A stretch of DNA of 64,000 nucleotides from Nostoc sp. FACHB-280 (GCF_014697615.1 NZ_JACJSD010000022.1:40896-104895), one strand, 5' to 3'. Shown: positions 16,550 to 26,148, counted from the stretch's first letter. Notes: generated by a model not told the origin, from the sequence alone. Made by a program: numbers and translations.

Positions 16550-18934
16550 TTACCGCTTAGGCGCACCAAATCCACGACGCTCAAGCACACTCCGCACCTC
16601 TGGGCTAGGTGTGTAATTGTACCCGTAAGAAGAATTTTCCGAATCATCCATAACTTGAGGTGTAAGTAATACAATTACCTCATTACGCTGATTATTTTTG
16701 TTTGTTCTTCTAAACAATGAACCAATCAGTGGTAAATCTCCTAAAATGGGTATTTTAGAAACAGTTACCCGGTCTTGGTCTTGAATAATCCCTGAGAGAA
16801 TTAAAGTCTGACCATCACGTAAACGAATCAAGCCAGAATTGAGCGATCGTTCAGAAACTAAGAATATACTTTGACTATTACCACCAACATTAATTTCTGC
16901 GGAAGATTGAGGAGCTTTAACAATAGGGGCTACAGATAATGAAACAAAACCATTATCATCAATTCGGTCAACTTTGACAGCTAATGTTAAACCCACACTT
17001 GTTTTTTCAGCAGTAACAGTTTGTACAGCAGTATCACTACCACGAGTTATTTCATTTCTAATGTTTCCTACTACTTCTTGAGTCAGGTTAACATTGGCAG
17101 TCTGACCTTCTTGCACAATCAATGTCGGGTCGGTCAAAATTTTGGCATTGCCACTTGTCACCTGAGCTTGCAAACTAGCCAAGAAACGTTTAGGGAATTG
17201 ATATAAAGAAGGTAGTCCGTATGTGTAGGTATCTGGTGTCTGACCAGTGACTTGGCTAGTGTATCGAGTTGGTTCGCCAGTAACAGGATCAAATGCAGTG
17301 GGGACAGCAGTAACTGTTCCAGGAGTTCCTTGTGTAAATGCTGTCAGTCCCGGTTGTAATGGATTTGTACTTACACCAGCACTGGGAGTTCCTGTATTTG
17401 GGTTATTTTGGTTAAGGAAAATATTTCCTCCTTGAAGTGGGTTACTAGTAACGGGAGTACCAGTCACGTTATTTGCTACTTCAGCACTAGTAGCTGGTCT
17501 AGAACCACCAAAATTTAGAACTGCTGCACCACCATCATTAGTAAAGTAATTATTGCCAACCCCAAAAGAGAAACTAGTGTTAGTGTTATGGGTGTTTAAA
17601 AGGTTAACATCAATAATTTTGACATTGACTACTACTTGACGACGGCGAACATCAAGTTGAGTTAGTTGAGAAATTGCTATATTAATTTGTTTGGCAGGGC
17701 CAATCAATGTTATGGAATTTGTCCGCTCATCACCTAATGCTTGTAAACCTCGTAGCAAAGGTGTTGTATATTGAGAATCAGCAAGCGTGAGACGTTCAAT
17801 TCTTGTTTCAGTGGTTGTCTGACTTTGAGTTACTGGAGCCGCACTACTACCCACAGGCACAGCAGTCACATTGGTTACTTGCCGTTCTCTGGTGACAGCA
17901 CTTTCAGCCCCCATCCCTACTAAAAAGTTCAAAGCAACTCCGACATTGACCTGATTCAGCCGCAAACTACGTACAATCACATCACGGGTTGAATTAGGTA
18001 ATTTCGCTCCTACAAAAACTGTACGACCATTTCGATTCGCTTCTAACCCACTTAAACGCAAGACATAGTTAAACACATCTTGCACAGGCTCGTTCTCTAT
18101 GTCCAAAGAAATTGTTTGAGAGCCAGCAGCATTAGGAGCAGCACCTTGCTGACCTCCAGCAGCATCACCACTGATATAAGCCAAATTCAAATTAGCTGCA
18201 CGGGCCAAAAGTGATAATACTTCGCGCACTGGTGCATCTCGCAACACCAGCCGTGGCACACGTTCTTGGGTTCCTAAATCAATCACACTCGGAGAAGCAT
18301 CTGTAGCAGAAATAGCGATGTCTCCGACCGGTGGCGCAACGGCTCTGGGCAAGAACGGCGGTGCTTGGCTGACAGGTTGACCAGGCCCAGCCGCTTGGGC
18401 TGGTCTGCCATCAATACTAATTTCTGGGTTAGGAACCAGAACATCTGGCCTTTGGCTTGGTTGCACTGGCACAGACACATTTGTTGCAGGTACTGTTGGT
18501 GTTGTAGGTGTTGCCGCTACTGTACCTGTGGATGGTGTAAAGCCAAGGGTGATTCTGTCATCTTTGCGTACTACTGGTTGACCACTAGGTGCATCGTTAT
18601 CACCAGTGACGATGACTCGAATGCTATTAGCATCTAGCTGCACAACTTCGACAGAGGCAATTCCTGATGCAGGTTTATCTTGACGGAAGTTATTACCACC
18701 TGCCAATCGTAGTTGAGCGTTAATTACATCAGAAACTAAAGTTTTACCCCTTTTGGTTGTAAAAACCTGGGGGCGAGAAGTTGAAGATGTTTTTAAAACT
18801 ACGTTAATGCCACCATCAACAGCATTTAACTTAACATCATTAACTTGAGTTACCTGCGCCCATCCTGGTTGAGCTGCCAAAAATGTTAAAGCAGCAGCAC
18901 CCAATATTAAGCTATTACCGTGAAGCTGTTTCAC
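16550..18934 (-). CDS. pilQ: Type IV pilus secretin PilQ
   Basis: A 794-residue outer-membrane secretin, the pore through which type IV pili pass. A signal peptide (residues 1-26, ending QPGWAQ) is followed by an AMIN domain that binds peptidoglycan (about 28-130) and a proline-rich linker. Secretin N-domains follow (about 225-440, with APVREVLSLLARAANLNLAYISG), then the C-terminal secretin domain (about 575-765) with TQEVVGNIRNEI and LRDGQTLILSGIIQDQDRVTVSKIPILGDLP. A long Asn/Gly/Thr-rich insertion lies near residues 455-570. The start is GTG, with GAGGA upstream. Last gene of pilM-N-O-Q; pilus motility, competence and hormogonium gliding depend on it. Confidence 0.95.
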   Translation of the reverse strand: MKQLHGNSLILGAAALTFLAAQPGWAQVTQVNDVKLNAVDGGINVVLKTSSTSRPQVFTTKRGKTLVSDVINAQLRLAGGNNFRQDKPASGIASVEVVQLDANSIRVIVTGDNDAPSGQPVVRKDDRITLGFTPSTGTVAATPTTPTVPATNVSVPVQPSQRPDVLVPNPEISIDGRPAQAAGPGQPVSQAPPFLPRAVAPPVGDIAISATDASPSVIDLGTQERVPRLVLRDAPVREVLSLLARAANLNLAYISGDAAGGQQGAAPNAAGSQTISLDIENEPVQDVFNYVLRLSGLEANRNGRTVFVGAKLPNSTRDVIVRSLRLNQVNVGVALNFLVGMGAESAVTRERQVTNVTAVPVGSSAAPVTQSQTTTETRIERLTLADSQYTTPLLRGLQALGDERTNSITLIGPAKQINIAISQLTQLDVRRRQVVVNVKIIDVNLLNTHNTNTSFSFGVGNNYFTNDGGAAVLNFGGSRPATSAEVANNVTGTPVTSNPLQGGNIFLNQNNPNTGTPSAGVSTNPLQPGLTAFTQGTPGTVTAVPTAFDPVTGEPTRYTSQVTGQTPDTYTYGLPSLYQFPKRFLASLQAQVTSGNAKILTDPTLIVQEGQTANVNLTQEVVGNIRNEITRGSDTAVQTVTAEKTSVGLTLAVKVDRIDDNGFVSLSVAPIVKAPQSSAEINVGGNSQSIFLVSERSLNSGLIRLRDGQTLILSGIIQDQDRVTVSKIPILGDLPLIGSLFRRTNKNNQRNEVIVLLTPQVMDDSENSSYGYNYTPSPEVRSVLERRGFGAPKR

Positions 18935-19002
18935 AGTTCATTCCTCACTTTATAAACATTTTTAAGCAACAATTTTTGAGAAAAAGCACTTTAGCACTGC
19001 TA

Positions 19003-19770
19003 TTACTTTTTAGGAGGCTCTTTCGGAGCAAGTGCGGCTAAGTCTTCTGGTGTAAGTGGCATCAAAGCCTGTAATTGGAAAGATGTAGTTAAAGGTGGCG
19101 GCCCTACCTGACGTATGGCTTTACCTGTTTGGGATGTAGCTTGTACTGGAGCTAGTACTGACTGATAATCTCTAACGATTAACAAAGGCTGCAAACGCTC
19201 TATATTCCGCAAAATTGATTGGGTTTGTTCATAAGTACCAACAAATTCAACATTAATACTTATGCGTTTAAGTTTGTTATTTACTGCTACACCTAATGAA
19301 CCATCTATAATTGGTTCGGCTTTAGTAGTAGCAGGGGCAAACTTCTGGAGTTTAGCTTTGACAGCATTGGGAGGAACTTGAGCATTGCCAGACTCAATCA
19401 ACCGATTTAAATCTAAGAGCAGAGTATCTAAAGTTTTTTCATTAGCAAACAAACCTAAAACCTGAATTTGCTGTTGTTTGGCATCAGCTAAATCTTTTTT
19501 TACTTGGTCAATTTGTTTGAGAGTAGCTTTTTTCTGGTCAATTTGCCCTTGTAATTCTCCACTTTTGGCTTGCTGTTGCTGATAGGTATCCCATGCTGGC
19601 ATAACAAAGTTCAGCACTATAAATAAGGCTCCAGCAAGACCTACTACCCCCGCTATACCTCCAATAATTTGGGGAGTGAAGGCAATACCAAATAGGACGG
19701 GGTAGGGCGATGCTCCTGAGTCAAATTCCTCACCCTGATCTGCAAAATTCAAATCTTCACTCAGCGTCAT
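19003..19770 (-). CDS. pilO: Type IV pilus assembly protein PilO
   Basis: A 255-residue bitopic inner-membrane protein. A cytoplasmic N-terminus (residues 1-30), one membrane span (about 34-58, IIGGIAGVVGLAGALFIVLNFV), a coiled coil (about 60-105) and a periplasmic ferredoxin-like domain follow in the PilO order. It pairs with PilN and links PilM in the cytoplasm to the secretin. It overlaps pilN by four bases (19767-19770), evidence of translational coupling. No pilP follows; pilQ starts 69 bases on. The C-terminal proline/lysine tail (LAPKEPPKK) is short. Confidence 0.92.
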   Translation of the reverse strand: MTLSEDLNFADQGEEFDSGASPYPVLFGIAFTPQIIGGIAGVVGLAGALFIVLNFVMPAWDTYQQQQAKSGELQGQIDQKKATLKQIDQVKKDLADAKQQQIQVLGLFANEKTLDTLLLDLNRLIESGNAQVPPNAVKAKLQKFAPATTKAEPIIDGSLGVAVNNKLKRISINVEFVGTYEQTQSILRNIERLQPLLIVRDYQSVLAPVQATSQTGKAIRQVGPPPLTTSFQLQALMPLTPEDLAALAPKEPPKK

Positions 19771-20531
19771 TTTGGGATGACTCCTGTTTGTTGCATAGTG
19801 CGAATTCGAGCTACTAATCCTACCGTGCCTTTTTGTTCCAACTCCCGAACTAAATCGGAAGCAGGAACATCGCTTAAACTCGATTGGATTGTATATTTAA
19901 CTATTTGTGGCGGTTTGATGGGAACTTTAGATGTACTCGCAGTTGGTGGTAATGGTGCATCTACTAAGTTGGCAGTGGTAATTCTGCTGTCGGAAGCTTT
20001 CAAAAATTGAGACTGTTGCAGACTCAATAAGAAATCGTTGACATCGTTAAAAGTCCGCGCGACTCCGGTGATTTCGATACCACCAGCCGGGTTTGCGGGT
20101 GGCTGACCTTCTGCGGCTGGAGTAGGTGGAATTTGTTTGACGTTTTCTATTTGTACTGTAGCTGGAATGCGATCGCGCAAATCTTGTAACATCGCTGACC
20201 AAGGTCGAATTTGGTCAAATACAGTGACTAAACTTTGAGTTTCCCCTTTAACAGCATTTGTTTCTTCCTTGATTTTGTTAATATTTCCTATTTCTGTATC
20301 TAATCTAGTGACTTCTTGCTGTAACTGTGCTATGTTCTGCTCTAGTTCACCGTTCTTCCCTTGCAGTATCCACCAACCAGCCCCAGCAAAAATCGGTAAA
20401 CATAAACCCAAACCAACCCCTAAGAAAATTGGTTTCGGATCGCCCACCGAAAGCTTTTTACCGGCTTTTTTGTCACTCTTGTTTTGGTAAATCGGTCGGT
20501 CTTTGAGAAAGTTAACATCTAAACTGTACAT
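19767..20531 (-). CDS. pilN: Type IV pilus assembly protein PilN
   Basis: A 254-residue inner-membrane protein. It starts MYSLDVNFLKDRP, the conserved PilN N-terminus that inserts into a groove of PilM. One membrane span (about residues 40-60, IFLGVGLGLCLPIFAGAGWWI) precedes a coiled coil and a periplasmic domain. I chose ATG at 20531 because GGAGGTGT precedes it; ten extra codons to 20561 would overlap pilM. It is 4 bases from the pilM stop and overlaps pilO by four. The complex aligns the cytoplasmic motor with the outer-membrane pore. Confidence 0.93.
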   Translation of the reverse strand: MYSLDVNFLKDRPIYQNKSDKKAGKKLSVGDPKPIFLGVGLGLCLPIFAGAGWWILQGKNGELEQNIAQLQQEVTRLDTEIGNINKIKEETNAVKGETQSLVTVFDQIRPWSAMLQDLRDRIPATVQIENVKQIPPTPAAEGQPPANPAGGIEITGVARTFNDVNDFLLSLQQSQFLKASDSRITTANLVDAPLPPTASTSKVPIKPPQIVKYTIQSSLSDVPASDLVRELEQKGTVGLVARIRTMQQTGVIPK

Positions 20532-20535
20532 TCTG

Positions 20536-21642
20536 TTACACCTCCCGCATTCCGAGGCCAAGTACGATCGCTAAACCAGAACGTTCCAAAGCTGGATATT
20601 TTTGTTCATCAACCTGCAAAGACAATGCCCCAACTGGGTCTATTTGTACAGTTGGCAAGCTTAAGCGTTGTGTGAAGAACTCGTCTAGCTGTTGCAGTCC
20701 GCCACCTGGCCCAGCCAAAAGGATCTGCGCGATTTCCAAATTTTCACTTTGATTTAAGTAAAAATCGATAGAACGGCGCAGTTCATCCGTTAGTTCTCCT
20801 ACAACTCTCATCATCGCTGCCATCCCAGGGTTGATTCCTGTCACCCCTGTTTGTCCACCATCCATAGGAGTCGCAGGAATAATCATTTCCCGTAAAAGTT
20901 CCATATCTCGTGATGTAGGTACACTCATTGCCCTAGCTAGGGCTTCTTGCATTTGATAAGTGCCAATTGGCACAGTCCGCGAAAATTGAGGTACTCCGTT
21001 CACAATGATGGCTATTTCTGTACTGTCGAACTCAATGTCAACTAGTACCACCGCTTCCTGTGGCCCAAATTGCCGCAGTTGGTCGCGGATTGTCCGAATC
21101 AGCGCAAAACTGTTAATCTCTAAAACATCGATTTGCAATCCAGCTTGCTCAAAAGTACTTAAATATGTATCAGTTACCTCCTTGCGGGTGGCTACTAATA
21201 ATACCTGTACTTTTTCGATGCCGTCCTCATCTACAAAGTACCCAAGTTTTTGGTAATCTACATCAGCTTCTTCACGAGGATATGGTAAATACAAACCAGC
21301 TTCATGATTTAACACCATGTCCCGTAATTCTTTGTCATCTAACTCAGCTGGCACTGGAATCAGACGTACGATAGAATCTCGTCCAGGTACGCCGGTCGCA
21401 ACACGAGAAGCTTTGATTTTACTTTCAGCTAATCCTTGCTGAATGATTTGCGCCATTGTCGGGGGGTCAGTAATTTGACCATCTGTCACCACACCTTCGG
21501 GAACTGGAACAGATGTAAAAGATTCTAGTTTTAAACCTTGGCGTTGCTTGCGTAACTGAACGATATTTACCCGTTCTGATGCAAGTTCGATGCCAACCCC
21601 TTTATTAGATTTGCCAAACAGACTATTGAAGCTTTTCACCAC
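20536..21642 (-). CDS. pilM: Type IV pilus assembly protein PilM
   Basis: A 368-residue cytoplasmic actin-like (FtsA-fold) protein that binds ATP and the PilN N-terminus. Recognisable parts are the opening GVGIELASERVNIVQL, the phosphate-loop-like segment AVVLVDIEFDSTEIAIIVNG, and the C-terminal LLAGPGGGLQQLDEFFTQRL. First gene of the pilMNOQ operon. The start is GTG at 21642, or GTG at 21639; neither is decisive. The promoter must lie in the 139 bases shared with the divergent sugar-binding protein gene. Confidence 0.94.
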   Translation of the reverse strand: MVKSFNSLFGKSNKGVGIELASERVNIVQLRKQRQGLKLESFTSVPVPEGVVTDGQITDPPTMAQIIQQGLAESKIKASRVATGVPGRDSIVRLIPVPAELDDKELRDMVLNHEAGLYLPYPREEADVDYQKLGYFVDEDGIEKVQVLLVATRKEVTDTYLSTFEQAGLQIDVLEINSFALIRTIRDQLRQFGPQEAVVLVDIEFDSTEIAIIVNGVPQFSRTVPIGTYQMQEALARAMSVPTSRDMELLREMIIPATPMDGGQTGVTGINPGMAAMMRVVGELTDELRRSIDFYLNQSENLEIAQILLAGPGGGLQQLDEFFTQRLSLPTVQIDPVGALSLQVDEQKYPALERSGLAIVLGLGMREV

Positions 21643-21781
21643 AGTTCCGCCGGACTACTAAATAGAAAATTTCATTTGTCAACGCAGTATATTGCGTTTT
21701 TACGGGTAATTGATTTAGCCTATAATCTCGTTAATTCTCCATAAGCTTTTCATTTCTATCAAGGGTGAAAATACTGGTAAA

Positions 21782-23080
21782 ATGATTCGATTGCAAAAAT
21801 TCAAACAACTAACAGCTTGGGCAATAATTGGTTTATTGACTAGTTGGATTGTTAGTTGCAGCACAGGTAACGTTGGCACAAGTCCAAAAACAGGCACAAC
21901 AGAAGCAGCCAACATTGAGTTTTGGACAATGCAACTCCAACCTCAATTTACTGACTACTTTAAAACTTTGATTTCTGATTTTGAGTCACAAAATCCCGGT
22001 GTAAAAATTAACTGGGTTGATGTGCCTTGGGCAGCTATGGAGAACAAAATTCTAACAGCTGTCTCTGCAAAAACGCCACCTGATGTTGTTAACCTAAATC
22101 CAGATTTTGCATCCCAACTGGCGGGGCGAAATGCTTGGTTAGACTTAGATACAGCAATTCCAAAAGATGTGCGTTCGACTTATTTACCAAACATTTGGAA
22201 AGCCAGCACACTCAATGGCAAAAGTTTCGGAATTCCCTGGTATCTCACAACAAGGCTAACTATTTATAACACTGAATTATTAAAACAGGCAGGTATCAGT
22301 AAACCACCAACTACCTACGTAGAATTAGCACAGGTAGCACAACAAATCAAAAATAAAACTGGTAAATATGCCTTTTTTATTACTTTTGTACCGCAAGATT
22401 CCGGCGAGGTGATGGAGTCTTTGGTACAAATGGGGGTGACTTTAGTTGATGCTGAAGGTAAAGCCGCTTTTAATTCACCACAAGGTAAAGCTGCATTTCA
22501 ATATTGGGTTGACTTGTACAAAAAAGGACTACTACCAAAAGAAGTGTTAACCCAAGGTCATCGTCATGCTATTGATTTATATCAATCTGGTGAAACTGCA
22601 TTTTTAGCTTCAGGGCCAGAATTTCTCAAAACAATAGCTAACAATGCTCCAAAAATTGCTCAAGCTTCCGCTATTGCACCACAAATTACTGGTGATACAG
22701 GTAAGAAAAATGTGGCTGTGATGAATATAATTATTCCTCGCGCCAGCAAACATCCTGAAGCAGCCACAAAGTTTGCTTTATTTGTCACAAATGACGCAAA
22801 TCAATTATCGTTTGCAAAAGCAGCAAATGTTTTACCTTCAACTACTAAAGCATTATCTGATAGTTACTTTAAAGATATGCCAGCTAATGCTTCTACTGTT
22901 GAAAAAGCCAGAGTTATTAGCGCAACTCAATTACAGCAAGCTGAGGTTTTAACCCCGACCCTAAAAGACTTTAATAAATTGCAAAAGGCAATTTATGAAA
23001 ATTTGCAAGCAGCTATGTTAGGTCAAAAAACTGTTGATCAAGCTGTTGAAGATGCCGCCCAACAGTGGAATAATCGCTAA
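21782..23080 (+). CDS. ABC transporter sugar-binding lipoprotein
   Basis: A 432-residue extracellular solute-binding protein of family 1 (maltose/oligosaccharide type). The signal peptide ends in a lipobox at LTSWIVSC, so Cys26 should be lipid-anchored in the periplasm. The mature protein has the two-lobe signature: FWTMQLQPQFTDYFKTLI, KINWVDVPWAAMENKI, PDVVNLNPDFASQLA and GIPWYLTTRLTIYN. No permease or ATPase gene is next to it, so it must serve a transporter encoded elsewhere. Divergent from pilM. A terminator lies just after the stop. Confidence 0.9.
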   Translation: MIRLQKFKQLTAWAIIGLLTSWIVSCSTGNVGTSPKTGTTEAANIEFWTMQLQPQFTDYFKTLISDFESQNPGVKINWVDVPWAAMENKILTAVSAKTPPDVVNLNPDFASQLAGRNAWLDLDTAIPKDVRSTYLPNIWKASTLNGKSFGIPWYLTTRLTIYNTELLKQAGISKPPTTYVELAQVAQQIKNKTGKYAFFITFVPQDSGEVMESLVQMGVTLVDAEGKAAFNSPQGKAAFQYWVDLYKKGLLPKEVLTQGHRHAIDLYQSGETAFLASGPEFLKTIANNAPKIAQASAIAPQITGDTGKKNVAVMNIIIPRASKHPEAATKFALFVTNDANQLSFAKAANVLPSTTKALSDSYFKDMPANASTVEKARVISATQLQQAEVLTPTLKDFNKLQKAIYENLQAAMLGQKTVDQAVEDAAQQWNNR

Positions 23081-23095
23081 ATTTTGAAAGTTTCA

Positions 23096-23131
23096 GATTC
23101 CCGACTTCTTCAAGAAGTCGGGAATCTTTTT
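23096..23131 (+). terminator. Terminator, CCCCGACTTCTT palindrome family
   Basis: GATTCCCGACTTCTT pairs with AAGAAGTCGGGAATC and is followed by TTTTT. It serves the sugar-binding protein gene; folC converges from the other side. Confidence 0.88.
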
Positions 23132-23133
23132 AT

Positions 23134-24399
23134 TTATGAAGGATTTAATTTTCCTAAAAAGTGTCCAATTAGATAAAGAGAACCACACAAAACCACTAAA
23201 TTATTTGTATTAGTAAAAGCTGATGCCAGTGATGATGATACATCTGGATATGTTTGACACAAGTTTAGTTTTGGGCAAATATTATTAGCCAGATTTGCTA
23301 ATTCTTGAGGATTAGCTGAATTATTATCTGGTACTGGTACTAAATATAATTTATCGTTTGTTTGTAGCAGGGCTTGGAAAATTTCGGTATGGTCTTTTGT
23401 CGAAAGCATACCAATTACCCAAGTTACATTTTGGGGATTTAGACTATCTACGTAATTACGTAAGACTTGGGCTGCTGCGGGGTTATGTGCGCCGTCAATT
23501 AATAATTTATGATTCTTCCAAGTTAGCCATTGCATTCTTCCTGGCCATTTGGTGTTTGCCATCCCATTGATAATGGCTGATTCCAGAATTTGCCAACCTT
23601 GTTGTTGGAGAATTTCTAAGGTTGCTAAAGCTAAAGCTGAATTAGTTAATTGAATTTGCCCTTGTAATGGTAGAGGGTATTGAATGAAATTTTGAGGATA
23701 TTGAAGAAGTGTTTGATATTCTGCCCAGCCTGGAGAGATTTGTTGTGCAGCTTGGGGTGTAAATATTGGGCATTTTAATTCTTCGGCACGCGATCGCACA
23801 ACTTTTTCCGCATCGGCTGGCAATGAACCCATGACAAGCGGACATCCAGGCTTGATAATTCCGGCTTTTTCTCTAGCGATATCAGCCACAGTGGGGCCTA
23901 GTTGTTGCCAATGTTCGCGGCTAATGGAAGTAATTACTGTCACCAAAGGTTCAGAACAAACATTAGTCGCATCTAAACGTCCGCCTAGCCCAACTTCTAT
24001 TACTGCAATATCAACTTGCTGCTGGGCAAAATACAACCAAGCAGCCGCAGTAATAATTTCAAACTGAGTCGGATATTCATCATCACCAGAAACAGCCGCT
24101 TGGACTTTTTGTAAAAGCTGACTTAATTCCTCAGCCGAAATTGCTTGTTCATTGATACAAATCCTTTCTGTCCAATCAATTAAATGCGGCGAAATGTAAC
24201 GTCCTGTCCGATAACCAGCTGCGGTAAGTACTGAAGAGAGGTAAGCGCAGACAGAACCTTTCCCATTTGTCCCAGCAACGTGAATGACTGAGATGCGTTC
24301 ATGCGGGTTGCCCAGGTTTGCCAATAGTTTGACAATACGTGACAGTCCCAGATTTACACCAAAATGTTGTAAAGGTTGAAGTACAGAATCGATATTCAC
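23134..24399 (-). CDS. folC: Bifunctional folylpolyglutamate/dihydrofolate synthase
   Basis: A 421-residue Mur-ligase-type enzyme that adds glutamate to dihydropteroate and to folates. The P-loop is HVAGTNGKGSV near residues 40-50. The following TGRYISPHLIDWTERI block and EVGLGGRLDATNV are FolC signatures. The C-terminal ligase domain contains LLIDGAHNPAAA and VIGMLSTKDHTEI. The start is GTG at 24399, giving the usual MNIDSVLQPLQHFGVNLG start. It works in the cytoplasm in folate metabolism. The stop lies only three bases from a terminator of the opposite gene. Short low-complexity repeats precede it. Confidence 0.94.
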   Translation of the reverse strand: MNIDSVLQPLQHFGVNLGLSRIVKLLANLGNPHERISVIHVAGTNGKGSVCAYLSSVLTAAGYRTGRYISPHLIDWTERICINEQAISAEELSQLLQKVQAAVSGDDEYPTQFEIITAAAWLYFAQQQVDIAVIEVGLGGRLDATNVCSEPLVTVITSISREHWQQLGPTVADIAREKAGIIKPGCPLVMGSLPADAEKVVRSRAEELKCPIFTPQAAQQISPGWAEYQTLLQYPQNFIQYPLPLQGQIQLTNSALALATLEILQQQGWQILESAIINGMANTKWPGRMQWLTWKNHKLLIDGAHNPAAAQVLRNYVDSLNPQNVTWVIGMLSTKDHTEIFQALLQTNDKLYLVPVPDNNSANPQELANLANNICPKLNLCQTYPDVSSSLASAFTNTNNLVVLCGSLYLIGHFLGKLNPS

Positions 24400-24405
24400 T
24401 GGAAG

Positions 24406-24497
24406 GAGTGGGGAGTGGGGAGTGGGGAAGTAAGGGGGCAGGGGTGCAGGGTGCAGAGGAGTTTAACTAATGACAAATGACAAATGACAAATGACAA
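24406..24497. repeat. Low-complexity tandem repeats upstream of folC
   Basis: Repeats of GAGTGGGG at about 24406-24427 and of CAAATGA at about 24472-24497. Both types recur elsewhere in the window (for example 46640 and 26149). Confidence 0.75.
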
Positions 24498-24557
24498 AAC
24501 CGACTGCCCAGATTTCCTAGAAACAGTCGGTTGTAAGGTGATAATGTAAATTTATGT

Positions 24558-24683
24558 TTATGCTTCTCTGTTCAAAAAGTTTTGCACTTGTCTTAAAGCT
24601 GCTGCACCGATGTTAAAAACAGCCCAGCCAGCCGCAACAGCAATAGGCGCTAAAACGATCGCTACACGAAAATCGATATCCAT
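24558..24683 (-). CDS. psbY: Photosystem II protein Y
   Basis: A 41-residue single-span thylakoid protein. The translation begins [20 protein letters not shown] and continues [21 protein letters not shown], matching cyanobacterial PsbY in length and sequence. The hydrophobic span covers about residues 6-25. PsbY sits at the edge of photosystem II near cytochrome b559 and is dispensable under normal light. The start is ATG at 24683. It stands alone, between folC and the carbonic anhydrase-like gene on the same strand. Confidence 0.93.
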   Translation of the reverse strand: MDIDFRVAIVLAPIAVAAGWAVFNIGAAALRQVQNFLNREA

Positions 24684-24824
24684 AATTTAGAACCCCTCTG
24701 TTAAGTAGAAATTAAAGTTTTATCAACTCTTCTCATCTTTATTTTTAGCCCAAGTGGGCATTTTTTCCAACTAGGTATGTAAAGAAAGATTACAGTGGAG
24801 TCAAGAACCATTTGTTCATCTTCC

Positions 24825-24854
24825 TTGTCTCCCTTGTCTCCCTTGTCTTCCTTT
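24825..24854. repeat. Short tandem repeat (CTTGTCTCC units)
   Basis: Three copies of the nine-base unit CTTGTCTCC/CTTGTCTTC lie directly before the 3' end of the gamma-carbonic-anhydrase-like gene. The complement of this repeat occurs at about 13519-13547. Confidence 0.8.
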
Positions 24855-24859
24855 CTCCT

Positions 24860-25387
24860 TCACCCAGCATTAAAACCCAAATCACTGCCTTTCCCCGCAT
24901 GAACCAAAGCTAACTTTTTGTAACGTTCAGCGTGTTCTATGAGTTCGGCGGCTTCGGTGGCGCTAATTTGACGCAACACTTTGCCAGGAACGCCGACAAC
25001 TAAAGATAAAGGCGGTACATCTTTTGTCACAACTGCGCCTGCACCGATAATACTGCCACTGCCTACTCTGACACCATCTAAGACTACTGCCCCAATACCA
25101 ATTAAACAGCCGCGCTCAATATGGGCAGAATGTATCACAGCACGATGTCCGACAGTCACATAATCTTCTAAAATGGTGGGCAAACCAGGATCACCGTGCA
25201 GAATGGCTCCGTCTTGGATATTTGTGCATTCACCAATCTCAATCCGCTCTACATCAGCTCTAACTACTGCTCCATACCAAATGCTGGCTCCGGCTTGGAT
25301 GTTCACAGCACCAATGACAACAGCATTGTCGGCAACGAAGGCTGCTGGAGAAAAATCAGGAGATGGCCAGTAAGAAGCGGTAGACAC
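24860..25387 (-). CDS. Gamma carbonic anhydrase-like protein (left-handed beta helix)
   Basis: A protein of about 175 residues with the hexapeptide-repeat left-handed beta helix (AAFVADNAVVIGAVNIQAG onwards, about residues 12-140) and a C-terminal helix. The zinc site of gamma-carbonic anhydrases is present: a histidine in GAILHGDPG, then VGHRAVIH with two more. Members either hydrate CO2 or act as transferase-like scaffolds; the gene name cannot be fixed. I prefer GTG at 25387 (STASYWPSPDFSPAAF). An extension to GTG 25453 adds 22 residues without homology that I recognise. It is cytoplasmic. Confidence 0.85.
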   Translation of the reverse strand: MSTASYWPSPDFSPAAFVADNAVVIGAVNIQAGASIWYGAVVRADVERIEIGECTNIQDGAILHGDPGLPTILEDYVTVGHRAVIHSAHIERGCLIGIGAVVLDGVRVGSGSIIGAGAVVTKDVPPLSLVVGVPGKVLRQISATEAAELIEHAERYKKLALVHAGKGSDLGFNAG

Positions 25388-25629
25388 GATAGAATAGGAA
25401 TATGGTACCCAGGAACACTGGAGAAACTCCAACCTTTGAGAAACTGGTTGCACAACCAGAATATCATGTTGTTAGGCCTCTACACTGAGGAAAACACAGT
25501 TTACAATTGTTCTAAACTGCAACTACGTTTCCGTGCAGTTACGAACAATTAACTTAAAGTGGAGGAGCCGAAGTGTAAAATCGAACCTAATGGTGCTAGT
25601 GAAGAAGAAATTATGTTTGTACGCACTTC

Positions 25630-26142
25630 ATGATGAATCCAGGTTTGCAGTACCCAATATTTGGTCACGAAATTCAGTGTCCCCACTGTCGGCAGACTAT
25701 TCCGGCTTTGACACTTACTGATACTTATCTTTGTCCTCGTCATGGCGCATTTGAAGCCAACCCTAAGACTGAGGAGTTAATTCATCTACAGTCAGGTCGT
25801 CATTGGCGCAGATGGAATGGGGAATGGTATAGACAACACACTCATCCTGATGGGATACGGTTTGAAATTCACGAAGCTTTAGACAAACTGTATACCCAAG
25901 GCTACCGAGCAACAAAGGTAATTATTGCCAGACGTTATCAGGAATTGATGAGTGGTTATTTAGAACGCAGTACCCCTTGGCGTTCTGGACAGCCAGAGAC
26001 GACATCGGCGCGACTTTATGGCTTACCAGTAGAATTTAGTCCCGATTCCTCAGAAGAACCTTCCTGGGAAGTGATTAATTTCGATTTGGAAAAAGAGCCA
26101 GGAGTGCCTGTGCGCTACCCTTATTTCAGGTTGTTTGAGTAA
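25630..26142 (+). CDS. TIGR02652 family cyanobacterial protein
   Basis: A 170-residue protein of a family restricted to cyanobacteria and known to me only as TIGR02652. The N-terminus has a zinc-ribbon-like CPHC (about residues 17-20) and CPRH (about 35-38) pair. This is followed by HLQSGRHWRRWNGEWYRQH, a strongly conserved block, and then a helix with EALDKLYTQGY. The C-terminus, RLYGLPVEFSPDS, is also typical. The role is unknown; the zinc-ribbon suggests nucleic acid or protein binding. ATG at 25630 or the next codon, 25633. Confidence 0.88.
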   Translation: MMNPGLQYPIFGHEIQCPHCRQTIPALTLTDTYLCPRHGAFEANPKTEELIHLQSGRHWRRWNGEWYRQHTHPDGIRFEIHEALDKLYTQGYRATKVIIARRYQELMSGYLERSTPWRSGQPETTSARLYGLPVEFSPDSSEEPSWEVINFDLEKEPGVPVRYPYFRLFE

Positions 26143-26148
26143 AAATCA

